NCBI RefSeq assembly: GCF_038433135.1
Contig: NZ_JBCDMV010000008.1
Location: forward strand, 1 to 64,000
Origin: Luteococcus sp038433135
Lineage (GTDB): Bacteria > Actinomycetota > Actinomycetes > Propionibacteriales > Propionibacteriaceae
Length of the DNA stretch: 64,000 nt
Direction: 5' to 3'
A program made the translations under genes and the position numbers. The notes under the pieces are model-generated. The model made no database searches. It was not told where the DNA came from and saw only the letters and a program-made list of their open reading frames with translations. Of this stretch, positions 52,812 through 60,017 are shown piece after piece (the stretch's first letter is position 1; every line of letters begins with the position of its first letter).

Positions 52812-54830
52812 TCAGGCCTGCTCGTCCGTTGCCGGTTCGGCAGCCGTCGGGCTGTCATTGCGACGCGAGGAGATCCACGCCACGATCTCGTCGGCGGCCT
52901 CGGCCACCGGCACGCCATTGCGCTGTGAGCCGTCACGGAAGCGGAAGCTGACCGCATTCGAGTCGCGATCCTCCCCGCCGGCGATCAGCATGAAGGGCAC
53001 CTTCAGCTTGGTCGCATTGCGGATCTTCTTCGGGAAACGGTCGTCGGAGGCGTCCATCTCCACCCGCACGCCGCGCTGCTCCAGCTCCGCGAGCACACCG
53101 GAGAGGTAGTCGTTGAACTCGGCGGCGACGGGGATACCGATCACCTGCACTGGGCTCAGCCAGACCGGGAAGGCCCCGGCGTAGTGCTCCACCAGCACGC
53201 CCAGGAAGCGCTCGATCGAACCGAACTTGGCCGAGTGGATCATCACCGGCTGCTGGTGGCTGCCGTCGCTGGCGGTGTACTGCAGGCCGAAGCGCTCCGG
53301 CTGGTTGAAGTCGTACTGGATGGTGGACATCTGCCAGGTGCGGCCGATCGCATCCTTGGCCTGGATGGAGATCTTCGGGCCGTAGAAGGCGGCGCCACCC
53401 GGATCCGGCACGCACTCCAGACCCGACTCCTCGGCGCACTGGCGCAGGATCTCGGTGGCGGTGGCCCACTGCTCATCCGAGCCGATGAACTTGTCCTTCT
53501 TCTTGCCATCCTCGTCGCGGGTGGACAACTCCAGGTAGAAGTCGTCCAGACCGAAGTCGCGCAGGAGCTTCAGCACGAAGTTCAGCAGGTGCTTGATCTC
53601 GTCGGGGGCCTGCTCGGCGGCCACATAGCTGTGCGAGTCGTCCTGGGTGATGGAGCGCACCCGGGTCAGGCCCTGCAGCACGCCGGACTTCTCGTTGCGG
53701 TAGACGGTGCCGAACTCGAACAGGCGCAGCGGCAGTTCACGGTAGGACCGGCCGCGGCTGCGGAAGATCTCGTTGTGCATCGGGCAGTTCATCGCCTTGA
53801 GGCGGTACTGGGTGCCGTCGTCGTCCATCGCCGGGAACATGCCCTCGGCGTAGTAGGGCAGGTGGCCGGAGGTGTAGAAGAGGTCTTCCTTGGTGATGTG
53901 CGGCGTCTTGACGTACTGGAAGCCGTTCTCGATGTGCGCCTGGCGGACGTAGTCCTCCATCTCCCGCACGATCACGCCACCCTTGGGGTGGAAGACGGGC
54001 AGGCCGGCGCCCAAGGTCTCCGGGAAGGAGTAGAGGTCCAGTTCGGCGCCCAGCTTGCGGTGGTCCCGTTTGGCGGCCTCCTCCATCCGGTGCTGGTAGG
54101 CCTTGAGATCTTCCTTGCTTGCCCACGCGGTGCCGTAGAGGCGCTGCAGGTGGGCCTTGGCCTGGTCACCGCGCCAGTAGGCGGCGCTGGACTTCGTCAG
54201 CGAGAAGGCGTTGATGTAGCCGGTGTGCGGCACGTGCGGGCCACGGCACAGGTCGTACCAGGCGACGCTGCCGTCGCGTCGGACGTTGTCGTAGATGGTC
54301 AGCTCGGCGCCGCCCACCTCCACCGACGAGCCATCGTCGTCATTGCTGCCGCCCTTGTCCTGGATCAGTTCCAGCTTGAAGGGCTCGCGCTTCTCCGCCT
54401 CGACGGCCTCGTCCTCGGTGACCACCCGACGGACGAACTTCTGCCGTTCCTTGACGATCCGCTGCATCTGCTTCTCGATCGCCTTCAGATCTTCCGGGGT
54501 GAGCGGATCGCACTGGAAGTCGTAGTAGAAGCCGTCGGTGATGGGCGGGCCGATGCCCAGCTTGGCGTCGACGAAGAGGTTCTGCACGGCCTGGGCGGCG
54601 ACGTGGGCGCAGGAGTGCCGCACGATCGACAGGCCCTCGTCGCTGGTCATCTCGACCGGCTCGACGACGTCGCCGTCGTTCAGTTGGGCGGCCAGATCCT
54701 TGGTCTCCCCATTGACGTGCATGGCGACGATCGAGCGGTCCTCACCAAACAGGTCAAGCCCCGTGGTGGTGGTCTCGATCACCTGCTCGGCTCGCTGACC
54801 TGCTCGCTCGACGGTGATGGTGACTGACAC
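52812..54830 (-). CDS. thrS: Threonyl-tRNA synthetase
   Basis: A 672-residue class II synthetase. In order it has a TGS domain (about 1-65), the editing domain with HSCAHVAAQAVQNLF, the catalytic core with motif 2 around RSYRELPLRLFEFGTVYRNE and zinc ligands including AMNCPMHN, motif 3 near IHSAKFGSIERFLGVLVEHY, and an anticodon-binding domain. Length is normal. Start GTG at 54830 follows AAAGGAAG. It heads the PIM block. Confidence 0.97.
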   Translation of the reverse strand: MSVTITVERAGQRAEQVIETTTTGLDLFGEDRSIVAMHVNGETKDLAAQLNDGDVVEPVEMTSDEGLSIVRHSCAHVAAQAVQNLFVDAKLGIGPPITDGFYYDFQCDPLTPEDLKAIEKQMQRIVKERQKFVRRVVTEDEAVEAEKREPFKLELIQDKGGSNDDDGSSVEVGGAELTIYDNVRRDGSVAWYDLCRGPHVPHTGYINAFSLTKSSAAYWRGDQAKAHLQRLYGTAWASKEDLKAYQHRMEEAAKRDHRKLGAELDLYSFPETLGAGLPVFHPKGGVIVREMEDYVRQAHIENGFQYVKTPHITKEDLFYTSGHLPYYAEGMFPAMDDDGTQYRLKAMNCPMHNEIFRSRGRSYRELPLRLFEFGTVYRNEKSGVLQGLTRVRSITQDDSHSYVAAEQAPDEIKHLLNFVLKLLRDFGLDDFYLELSTRDEDGKKKDKFIGSDEQWATATEILRQCAEESGLECVPDPGGAAFYGPKISIQAKDAIGRTWQMSTIQYDFNQPERFGLQYTASDGSHQQPVMIHSAKFGSIERFLGVLVEHYAGAFPVWLSPVQVIGIPVAAEFNDYLSGVLAELEQRGVRVEMDASDDRFPKKIRNATKLKVPFMLIAGGEDRDSNAVSFRFRDGSQRNGVPVAEAADEIVAWISSRRNDSPTAAEPATDEQA

Positions 54831-54970
54831 GGGGGGTACTTCCTTTCAGCGGTGACGCACGCCCAGACTGGGGACGGGCGCCGGAATTCGGACGTGCTCA
54901 TTCTGCCCGATCCCGACGAGTGCTCGTCGCAGCCCCGCCGGGCGGCCCTGGACTCCCGGCGGGTGATGCG

Positions 54971-55012
54971 AAATGGCTCCTGCCAAGTCTCTCAACTTGG
55001 CAGGAGCCATTT
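54971..55012. terminator. Long perfect hairpin after the tRNA cluster
   Basis: AAATGGCTCCTGCCAAGT (54971-54988) pairs perfectly over 18 bp with 54995-55012 around a CTCTCA loop. It lies 5 nt after the tRNA-Val CCA end and upstream of thrS, so it should end the tRNA transcript. Confidence 0.85.
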
Positions 55013-55017
55013 CGTGC

Positions 55018-55092
55018 TGGTGGGCGACACTGGGTTTGAACCAGTGACCTCTTCCGTGTCAGGGAAGCGCGCTACCACTGCGCCAGCCGCCC
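55018..55092 (-). tRNA. tRNA-Val (GAC)
   Basis: Cloverleaf read on the minus strand: acceptor GGGCGGC/GTCGCCC, D-arm GGCGCAGTGGTAGCGC, anticodon loop CTGACAC giving GAC, T-arm CTGGTTCAAACCCAG. CCA is encoded (55018-55020). The tRNA body is 55021-55092. Confidence 0.96.
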
Positions 55093-55093
55093 G

Positions 55094-55164
55094 AGGTGGA
55101 GACGGGATTTGAACCCGTGTACACGGATTTGCAGTCCGTTGCCTCGCCTCTCGGCCACTCCACC
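55094..55164 (-). tRNA. tRNA-Cys (GCA)
   Basis: Minus strand: acceptor GGTGGAG/CTCCACC, anticodon loop CTGCAAA giving GCA, T-arm with GGGTTCAAATCCC. The discriminator is U, as expected for tRNA-Cys. CCA is not encoded. One base separates it from tRNA-Val. Confidence 0.96.
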
Positions 55165-55208
55165 GTGAAGATGAGTCCTCACCGATGGATGGGGCGAGAG
55201 CCTCTCCG

Positions 55209-55281
55209 AGCGGACGACGGGATTCGAACCCGCGACCCTCACCTTGGCAAGGTGATGCTCTACCAACTGAGCCACGTCCGC
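55209..55281 (-). tRNA. tRNA-Gly (GCC)
   Basis: Minus strand: acceptor GCGGACG/CGTCCGC, D-arm GGCTCAGTTGGTAGAGC, anticodon loop TTGCCAA giving GCC, T-arm GCGGGTTCGAATCCCG. CCA is not encoded. It is first in the three-tRNA transcript. Confidence 0.96.
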
Positions 55282-55323
55282 ATGTGTTGCCCGGGGCTTG
55301 CGTCCCGCGCTGTGCACCAGAGA

Positions 55324-55352
55324 ACTCTATCGGATCTTGCGATCCCTGCCAA
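55324..55352 (-). promoter_or_regulatory. Promoter of the tRNA-Gly-Cys-Val operon
   Basis: On the minus strand TTGGCA, 17 bp, TAGAGT: a consensus-like sigma-A promoter. Transcription should start about 35 nt before tRNA-Gly. Confidence 0.8.
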
Positions 55353-55813
55353 ATCCTCGTTTCGGCTTCCTGCTCCTGTGAGCTGCCCCCCGAAGCGGTG
55401 CGTTGAGAACATTAGCGGAGGGTTTTCGTGCAGTGCAAATCGAGAGTCACATGGGCGTGATTCACCCGTCGTTCACCGGCTGGTTGTCTGACACGACGCC
55501 ACCGGGGCGTCAGACGGGCATCGGGCTGACGTCTGGCCCTGCGGGGCGATCTTGGGTCCGACGGACCGCCCCGACCCTCGTGGTGCACTCTGACCCCGTC
55601 GGAGACACCTCGACTCCGACTGGCGGGGGTCGTCGCAACACCGCGAGGCTCACAGTGCGGCACGGGGGTCGGGCTCCGGCGACGAGGGCTTGCGCTGGGT
55701 GCCCGTTCCACGCGGGAAAGAAGCGGGCAGGTCAACCGGGGCTTCACGGGCCGTTCACCTGGAGCTTTCCGGTCCATCACCCGCTCTGTCGGTCGGCCCG
55801 ACGCGAGGCCGAT
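55353..55813. other. Structured intergenic region with no convincing gene
   Basis: About 460 bp between two tRNA promoters. The possible frames on both strands are rich in Arg and Pro and match nothing I know. Several strong hairpins are visible: GACCCC(G)TCGGAG at 55592-55604 pairing with CTCCGAC...GGGGGTC (55614-55631), and CGGGGCG with CGCCCCG around 55540-55575. A non-coding RNA or decayed sequence are both possible; it does not match tmRNA, RNase P or SRP RNA signatures that I looked for. Confidence 0.4.
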
Positions 55814-55842
55814 TTGTGGAGTGGGAAAACACCCGCTACTGT
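55814..55842 (+). promoter_or_regulatory. Promoter of tRNA-Val (CAC)
   Basis: TTGTGG, 17 bp, TACTGT, placed so that transcription starts about 5 nt before the tRNA. Confidence 0.75.
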
Positions 55843-55854
55843 TTCTTCTCGCAA

Positions 55855-55926
55855 GGGCGATTGGCGCAGTGGTAGCGCGCTTCGTTCACACCGAAGAGGT
55901 CACTGGTTCGAACCCAGTATCGCCCA
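55855..55926 (+). tRNA. tRNA-Val (CAC)
   Basis: Acceptor GGGCGAT/ATCGCCC, D-arm GGCGCAGTGGTAGCGC, anticodon loop TTCACAC giving CAC, T-arm CTGGTTCGAACCCAG. No encoded CCA. It is a near copy of tRNA-Val (GAC) outside the anticodon and acceptor stems. Confidence 0.96.
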
Positions 55927-55932
55927 CCGCAC

Positions 55933-55967
55933 AGACGGGCCACCGGCGCACGGCCGGTGGCCCGTCT
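55933..55967 (+). terminator. Terminator of tRNA-Val (CAC)
   Basis: AGACGGGCCACCGGC (55933-55947) pairs perfectly with GCCGGTGGCCCGTCT (55953-55967) around GCACG, followed by CATGTTTCC. Confidence 0.9.
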
Positions 55968-56396
55968 CATGTTTCCCCGGTATGGTTGTCCATTTCGTGG
56001 GCCCCAGTCCCAGACATTGAGCCTTGTGGCATGCGGCAGGAGAAGTTCACGCCGTGGCGCCACTGGAGCCGCAAAAAGACCTGTCGCAGCCCGATGCCCG
56101 GCACTCGGTCTGGAAAAATTTCTGTAAACAGCGGATTTGCGTCTCATTCTCCAGCCTTTGCCGGTGATCCTGCGGATGCTCCCAGCTCAAGGTGACGCGA
56201 TCCTTCGGCCCAAGGGGGCCGTGCGCGGGAATTGTTTCACCTCCTGAACGGCCCCTGAAGGGCCGAAACCATCCGAAATCTGAAACGGCGTCTTACTATT
56301 TGGGCATTTGCTTGCGGTGGAGCCTTCCAGAAGGTCAGTGTGGCGGTACGGCAATGGAGCCGCCCGAGATTCCATTCCCCGAACGAAGGCTCTGAC
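55968..56396. other. Long leader or intergenic region before the CbiX-type gene
   Basis: About 430 bp without a supportable gene. It includes an AT-rich patch (56108-56140), two successive hairpins with CGGCCC/GGGCCG stems (the second at 56249-56265), a possible -10 TACTAT at 56294-56299, and the ribosome binding site GAAGG at 56385-56389. Such a leader before a tetrapyrrole gene could hold a regulatory RNA, but I could not match a known riboswitch. Confidence 0.45.
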
Positions 56397-57188
56397 ATGA
56401 CTGCTCCGGCGTTGATCCTCCTGGCCCACGGCTCCGCACAGCCGGAGATGACCAGCACGATCCATCAGCTGCGCATGCAGATGCAGCAGAGCCGTCGCGA
56501 GCTCAACATCGGCCTTGCCTTCCTGGACAAGTGTCCCCCGTCGGGGCCGGCGGTCGTCTCGGCCCTGGCCGCCCGGGGCGTGAAGGAAATGGTCTTTGTT
56601 CCGCTCGACCTGACCCACGCCGTCGAGGTCTGTGAGCAGGCCACCGGCATGCTGGAGCGTGTCCGCGCCCTGCACCCCCAGGTGGCGATGACCCTGGCTC
56701 GTCCGCTCGGCCCGGCCACCGACCTGCTGAATGTGCTCGACGCCCGCCTGCGGGAGGCGCTGCGCCAGACCCACGCCGTGGAGCTCGACGGCCTGGTGCT
56801 CTCGGCTCCGGAGGCCGGCGACACCCGCGGCAATGCGCTGCTGGCCCGGCGGGCGCGGCAGTGGTCCGCGCACCACAAGCTCCCCTGCGTCGTCGCCTGC
56901 AATGACGGTAGTGGTGCCAACGTCGCCCAGGCGGTGGCCGCGCTGCGCTCGCAGGGTCGCCGTCATGTCGCCGTCGGCAGCTTCTACATCTCGGCCGACG
57001 AGAACTACCACGCCATGCGTGAGTCGGCCCTCGCGGCCGGTGTCGAGGCGGTCTCTGCCCCGATGGGTGACCACGAGTTCATCCTGGATCTGGTGATGGC
57101 ACGCTACGTCTTTGCCGCCATGGAGTTGCTGGATGCCGAACTGCCGCAGAACCAGCAGCTGGACGACGAGGCGCACCACGCGATCTGA
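56397..57188 (+). CDS. Sirohydrochlorin chelatase (CbiX/SirB type)
   Basis: A 263-residue class II chelatase that inserts cobalt or iron into sirohydrochlorin for cobalamin or sirohaem synthesis. The metal-site His is in LILLAHGSAQPE. The protein is the long, two-domain CbiX form: the N-terminal half contains VVSALAARGVKEMVFVPLDL, and the C-terminal half repeats the fold with GRRHVAVGSFYISADENYHA. Cobalt versus iron cannot be decided from sequence. It is followed by a strong terminator and no other cbi gene is linked. Confidence 0.88.
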   Translation: MTAPALILLAHGSAQPEMTSTIHQLRMQMQQSRRELNIGLAFLDKCPPSGPAVVSALAARGVKEMVFVPLDLTHAVEVCEQATGMLERVRALHPQVAMTLARPLGPATDLLNVLDARLREALRQTHAVELDGLVLSAPEAGDTRGNALLARRARQWSAHHKLPCVVACNDGSGANVAQAVAALRSQGRRHVAVGSFYISADENYHAMRESALAAGVEAVSAPMGDHEFILDLVMARYVFAAMELLDAELPQNQQLDDEAHHAI

Positions 57189-57231
57189 GATCGCACCGGC
57201 GTGGGGTCTACGCACACTCTCCCACGTACAC

Positions 57232-57275
57232 GACGACGGGGCGGCACCCCAACCGATGGGTGCCGCCCCGTCGTC
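57232..57275. terminator. Bidirectional 18 bp hairpin terminator
   Basis: GACGACGGGGCGGCACCC (57232-57249) pairs perfectly with 57258-57275 around CAACCGAT, between the convergent chelatase and PPK2 genes. Confidence 0.9.
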
Positions 57276-57293
57276 CATGCGTCGCGGTGGGCC

Positions 57294-58217
57294 TCAGCTC
57301 TTGTTGACCCGCTCCAGCTCTTCGGCGACGTCAAAATCGGCCTCTGGCCAGGCCAGATCCATCTCTTCCAGGGTCTCCAGCAGGATCTGGGCAACAGCCC
57401 AGTTGCGGTACCACTTCTTGTCCGCCGGGATGTGATACCACGGAGCGTCGTCGGTGTTGCACCGCTCCAGCAGATCCGCATAGGCCTGCATGTACGCCGG
57501 CCACTTGCTGCGGGAATCCACGTCCCCCGGGTTGTACTTCCAGTACTTCTCGGGGTTCTCCAGGCGTTCCACCAGCCGGGCCTTCTGCTCGTCGCGGCTG
57601 ACATTGAGGAAGCACTTGACCACCTTGACGCCGTCGGCCACCAGATCCGCCTCGAACTTGTTGATCTGGTCGTAGCGCTTCTCCCACTCCTCCACCGGGA
57701 CCAGCTCGTCGACGCGCACGATCAGCACATCCTCGTACTGGGACCGGTCGAAGATGCCGATCATGCCGGCGCCGGGCAGGGCCTGCTTGATCCGCCACAG
57801 GAAGGTGTGCTTGCGCTCTTCGGCCGTCGGGGACTTGAAGGCCTTGAGCGCGACGCCCTGCGGATCGACCATGCCGATGGCGTGCCGGATCACGCCGCCC
57901 TTGCCGGAGGTGTCCATGCCCTGCAGGATCACCAGCACCTTGGGTGCCTTGGGATCCTCGCGCCCATTGGCGTACAGCCGCTCCTGCAGGTCGCTCAGCC
58001 GGGCCTCGATCTCTGCCGCGTACTCGGGTGCATCGGCCTTGCCCTTGCCGGGGTAGCCCGGGGCGGAGTCGGCGTCCAAGGAGTCCATCGACACGGGCCC
58101 CTGCGGGATCCGTAGCAGTTCCCGCAGGGAGGTGTCCTTGCCGACCACCGCGTTCTTGGAGCTGGACTTCTTGGCGGACTTGCCGCTCTCGGACTTCTTC
58201 TTCGATGCCTTTGCCAT
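57294..58217 (-). CDS. ppk2: Polyphosphate kinase 2 family protein (class III-like)
   Basis: About 307 residues with a Lys/Ser-rich N-terminus (KKKSESGKSAKKSSSK) and the kinase core: Walker A ILQGMDTSGKGGVIRHAIGM, lid FKSPTAEERKHTFLW, and Walker B GIFDRSQYEDVLIVRVDELV. This pattern belongs to class III PPK2, which phosphorylates AMP and ADP using polyphosphate. It complements the class I-like copy at 17590. ATG at 58217 is preferred over 58226 because CAGAAT lies 7 nt upstream. Confidence 0.92.
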   Translation of the reverse strand: MAKASKKKSESGKSAKKSSSKNAVVGKDTSLRELLRIPQGPVSMDSLDADSAPGYPGKGKADAPEYAAEIEARLSDLQERLYANGREDPKAPKVLVILQGMDTSGKGGVIRHAIGMVDPQGVALKAFKSPTAEERKHTFLWRIKQALPGAGMIGIFDRSQYEDVLIVRVDELVPVEEWEKRYDQINKFEADLVADGVKVVKCFLNVSRDEQKARLVERLENPEKYWKYNPGDVDSRSKWPAYMQAYADLLERCNTDDAPWYHIPADKKWYRNWAVAQILLETLEEMDLAWPEADFDVAEELERVNKS

Positions 58218-58331
58218 GCGGGCCATTCTGGCCCCAAACGGGCGCCCTCGTCACCAAAAGTTCACCATCGGTTCGGAAAAGTTCAGTCCGCGCTCAAGAA
58301 ATTGACGGGATCACCCCTTGTGAATGTCCGG

Positions 58332-59384
58332 TCAGCCCGACGCCTTCTTGGCCCGGGAGGGCTGCACCCGGGGCGGCTCCCCCGCCATCTTCGGGTACTC
58401 CGGCGGGTAGGGCAGCTCCCCCTCCCCCGCCTGCTCGTCCCGGCGGTACCACTCCAGCGCCGTGGCCAGACTGCCCCGCTGCGATGCGTACAGCGGCTCC
58501 CACAGATCCCCGAGATCCGCGAAGCGCCCGGGCATGGTCTGCACGGTGAAGGCGGCGGGATCGACCGTCGCAACCTCATCCCAGTCCAGCGGCGCGGAGA
58601 CCTGCGCGCTGGGCACCGGCCGGATGGAATAGGCGCTGGCCATCAGCCGGTCGCGGGCCATCTGGTTGAAGTCGACGAAGATCCGCTCGCCGCGCTCCTC
58701 CTTCCACCAGTTCACCGTGACCAGCTCCGGCAGTCGGCGCGCCAGCTCGCGTCCGATGGCGATGGTGGCATGTCGGGCATCGATGAAATCGGCTGGCTGC
58801 ACGCGGCAGAAGACGTGCAGGCCACGCCCGCCGGAGGTCTTGCACCAGCCCTGCAGGCCGACGTCGCCGAGCACCGCACGCAGTTCGAGGGCAGCCCGGG
58901 CGGCGTCACCGACGTCGGTCCCGGGTTGGGGATCAAGATCGATCCGCAACTGGTCCACGTGTTCCGTGTCGGGCGCGGTCACCGGCCAGGGATGGAAGCG
59001 CAGCGTGCCCAGGTTCAGCATCCACACCAGATCCGCGACGCTTGTGGGGGTCACCTGCTGGGCGGTCCGCCCTGACGGGTAGGTCACGGTTGCGGTCTGG
59101 ACCCCCTCTGGCAGGCCCTTGGGTGCCTTCTTCTGGTAGAAGGCGTCGCCCCGGCCGTCGGCCCGGGTTGCCAGGACAGCACCCTCCACCACGCCGCCGG
59201 GCCAGCGCTCCATCGTCGTAGGACGGCCATGGAGCGCCGCCAGCATGCCGGGCCCAACGGCCATCACATAGCGCGCCAGATCCAGTTTGGTCAGCCCCAG
59301 CTCCGGGAAATAGACCTTGTCGGGGCTGGAGAGGCGCACCTCGCGGCCATCCACCTCCAGCATCACGGCGTCACTCTTGGGCAT
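58332..59384 (-). CDS. LigD-type DNA polymerase/primase (non-homologous end joining)
   Basis: A 350-residue archaeo-eukaryotic primase-like polymerase, equal to the polymerase domain of LigD. Metal ligands are in LRIDLDPQPG (D-x-D), the nucleotide-binding KTSGGRGLHVF follows, and RIFVDFNQMARDR holds the third Asp. The N-terminus SSPDKVYFPELGLTKLDLAR is characteristic. The C-terminus ends in a basic Pro/Lys tail without nuclease or ligase domains. The matching ligase is a separate gene at 11221-12186; Ku is not in the window. Confidence 0.92.
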   Translation of the reverse strand: MPKSDAVMLEVDGREVRLSSPDKVYFPELGLTKLDLARYVMAVGPGMLAALHGRPTTMERWPGGVVEGAVLATRADGRGDAFYQKKAPKGLPEGVQTATVTYPSGRTAQQVTPTSVADLVWMLNLGTLRFHPWPVTAPDTEHVDQLRIDLDPQPGTDVGDAARAALELRAVLGDVGLQGWCKTSGGRGLHVFCRVQPADFIDARHATIAIGRELARRLPELVTVNWWKEERGERIFVDFNQMARDRLMASAYSIRPVPSAQVSAPLDWDEVATVDPAAFTVQTMPGRFADLGDLWEPLYASQRGSLATALEWYRRDEQAGEGELPYPPEYPKMAGEPPRVQPSRAKKASG

Positions 59385-59390
59385 GGCCCC

Positions 59391-59396
59391 AGCCTA
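59391..59396 (-). promoter_or_regulatory. Leaderless -10 box of the LigD-type polymerase gene
   Basis: TAGGCT on the minus strand, 6 nt before the ATG at 59384; divergent from the msrB promoter 25 bp away. Confidence 0.6.
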
Positions 59397-59420
59397 GGCG
59401 AAGCGTTGGCTGGGGGCGGG

Positions 59421-59426
59421 TACCCT
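59421..59426 (+). promoter_or_regulatory. Leaderless -10 box of msrB
   Basis: TACCCT, 7 nt before the ATG at 59434. Confidence 0.55.
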
Positions 59427-59433
59427 CGTCGCC

Positions 59434-59874
59434 ATGAGCAATGACACCCCCGAGAACGAGCTGGCACCCGTCGGCAAGATCGTCAAGACCGAAGCCGAGT
59501 GGCGTGCGCAACTGGACGATCTGGAATACCAGGTACTGCGCCAGGCCGGCACCGAGCAGCCCTTCACCGGCGAATACACCGACACCACCACCGAAGGCGT
59601 CTACCGCTGCCGTGCCTGCAACACCGAACTCTTCCGCAGCGACGAGAAGTTCGGCTCGCACTGCGGCTGGCCGAGCTTCTTCGCGCCGCTGGCCGAGGAC
59701 CGGGTGGTCTACCTGGATGACGACTCCATTCCGGGACGCCCGCGCACCGAGGTGCGCTGCGCCGCGTGCGATTCTCACCTGGGGCACGTGTTCAAGGGCG
59801 AGGGCTATGACACGCCCACCGACCTGCGCTACTGCATCAACTCCGTTTGCCTTACCCTGCAGGAAAAGGACTGA
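59434..59874 (+). CDS. msrB: Peptide-methionine (R)-S-oxide reductase
   Basis: A 146-residue enzyme that repairs the R form of methionine sulfoxide in proteins. Zinc ligands are in CRAC and CAAC. SHCGWPSFFAPL and LGHVFKGEG are family motifs, and the catalytic Cys is in RYCINSVCL. It ends at its usual length. Predicted leaderless and divergent from the LigD-type polymerase gene. Confidence 0.96.
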   Translation: MSNDTPENELAPVGKIVKTEAEWRAQLDDLEYQVLRQAGTEQPFTGEYTDTTTEGVYRCRACNTELFRSDEKFGSHCGWPSFFAPLAEDRVVYLDDDSIPGRPRTEVRCAACDSHLGHVFKGEGYDTPTDLRYCINSVCLTLQEKD

Positions 59875-59920
59875 ACCCGGCGGATCCGGGCGGCTGTCGC
59901 GGGTGATGAATTTATGCGCC

Positions 59921-59950
59921 TTATCAGAGGCGCTGACGCGGCACTAGCGT
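59921..59950 (+). promoter_or_regulatory. Promoter of the secreted-protein gene
   Basis: TTATCA (59921-59926), 18 bp, TAGCGT (59945-59950). The leader of about 60 nt carries AGGAGAA 8 nt before the ATG. Confidence 0.6.
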
Positions 59951-60017
59951 GATGGCTGCCGGACCGCGGGGGCACTGGCGTCGCCGGGGCCGGCATCACC
60001 CCAGGAGAAGTATCGAC

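Noticed and set aside
53184..54827. A 547-residue plus-strand frame opposite thrS
   Set aside because: Antisense shadow of a complete thrS; hydrophobic-looking only because of codon pattern.
55412..55780. A 122-residue minus-strand frame in the intertRNA region
   Set aside because: Arg/Pro-rich with no domain, no ribosome binding site and no leaderless -10 box.
56041..56120. Possible cobalamin riboswitch (GCCACTG at 56059-56065) before the chelatase gene
   Set aside because: Only this short piece matches; I could not find the other conserved boxes of the cobalamin riboswitch in order on either strand.
55836..56147. A 103-residue minus-strand frame containing GGRYWVRTSDLFGVNEARYH
   Set aside because: This is the translated complement of tRNA-Val (CAC), a common false gene.
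58218..58331. Ku gene or nuclease module next to the LigD-type polymerase
   Set aside because: The 114 bp gap is too short and holds no coding sequence; Ku was not seen anywhere in the window.
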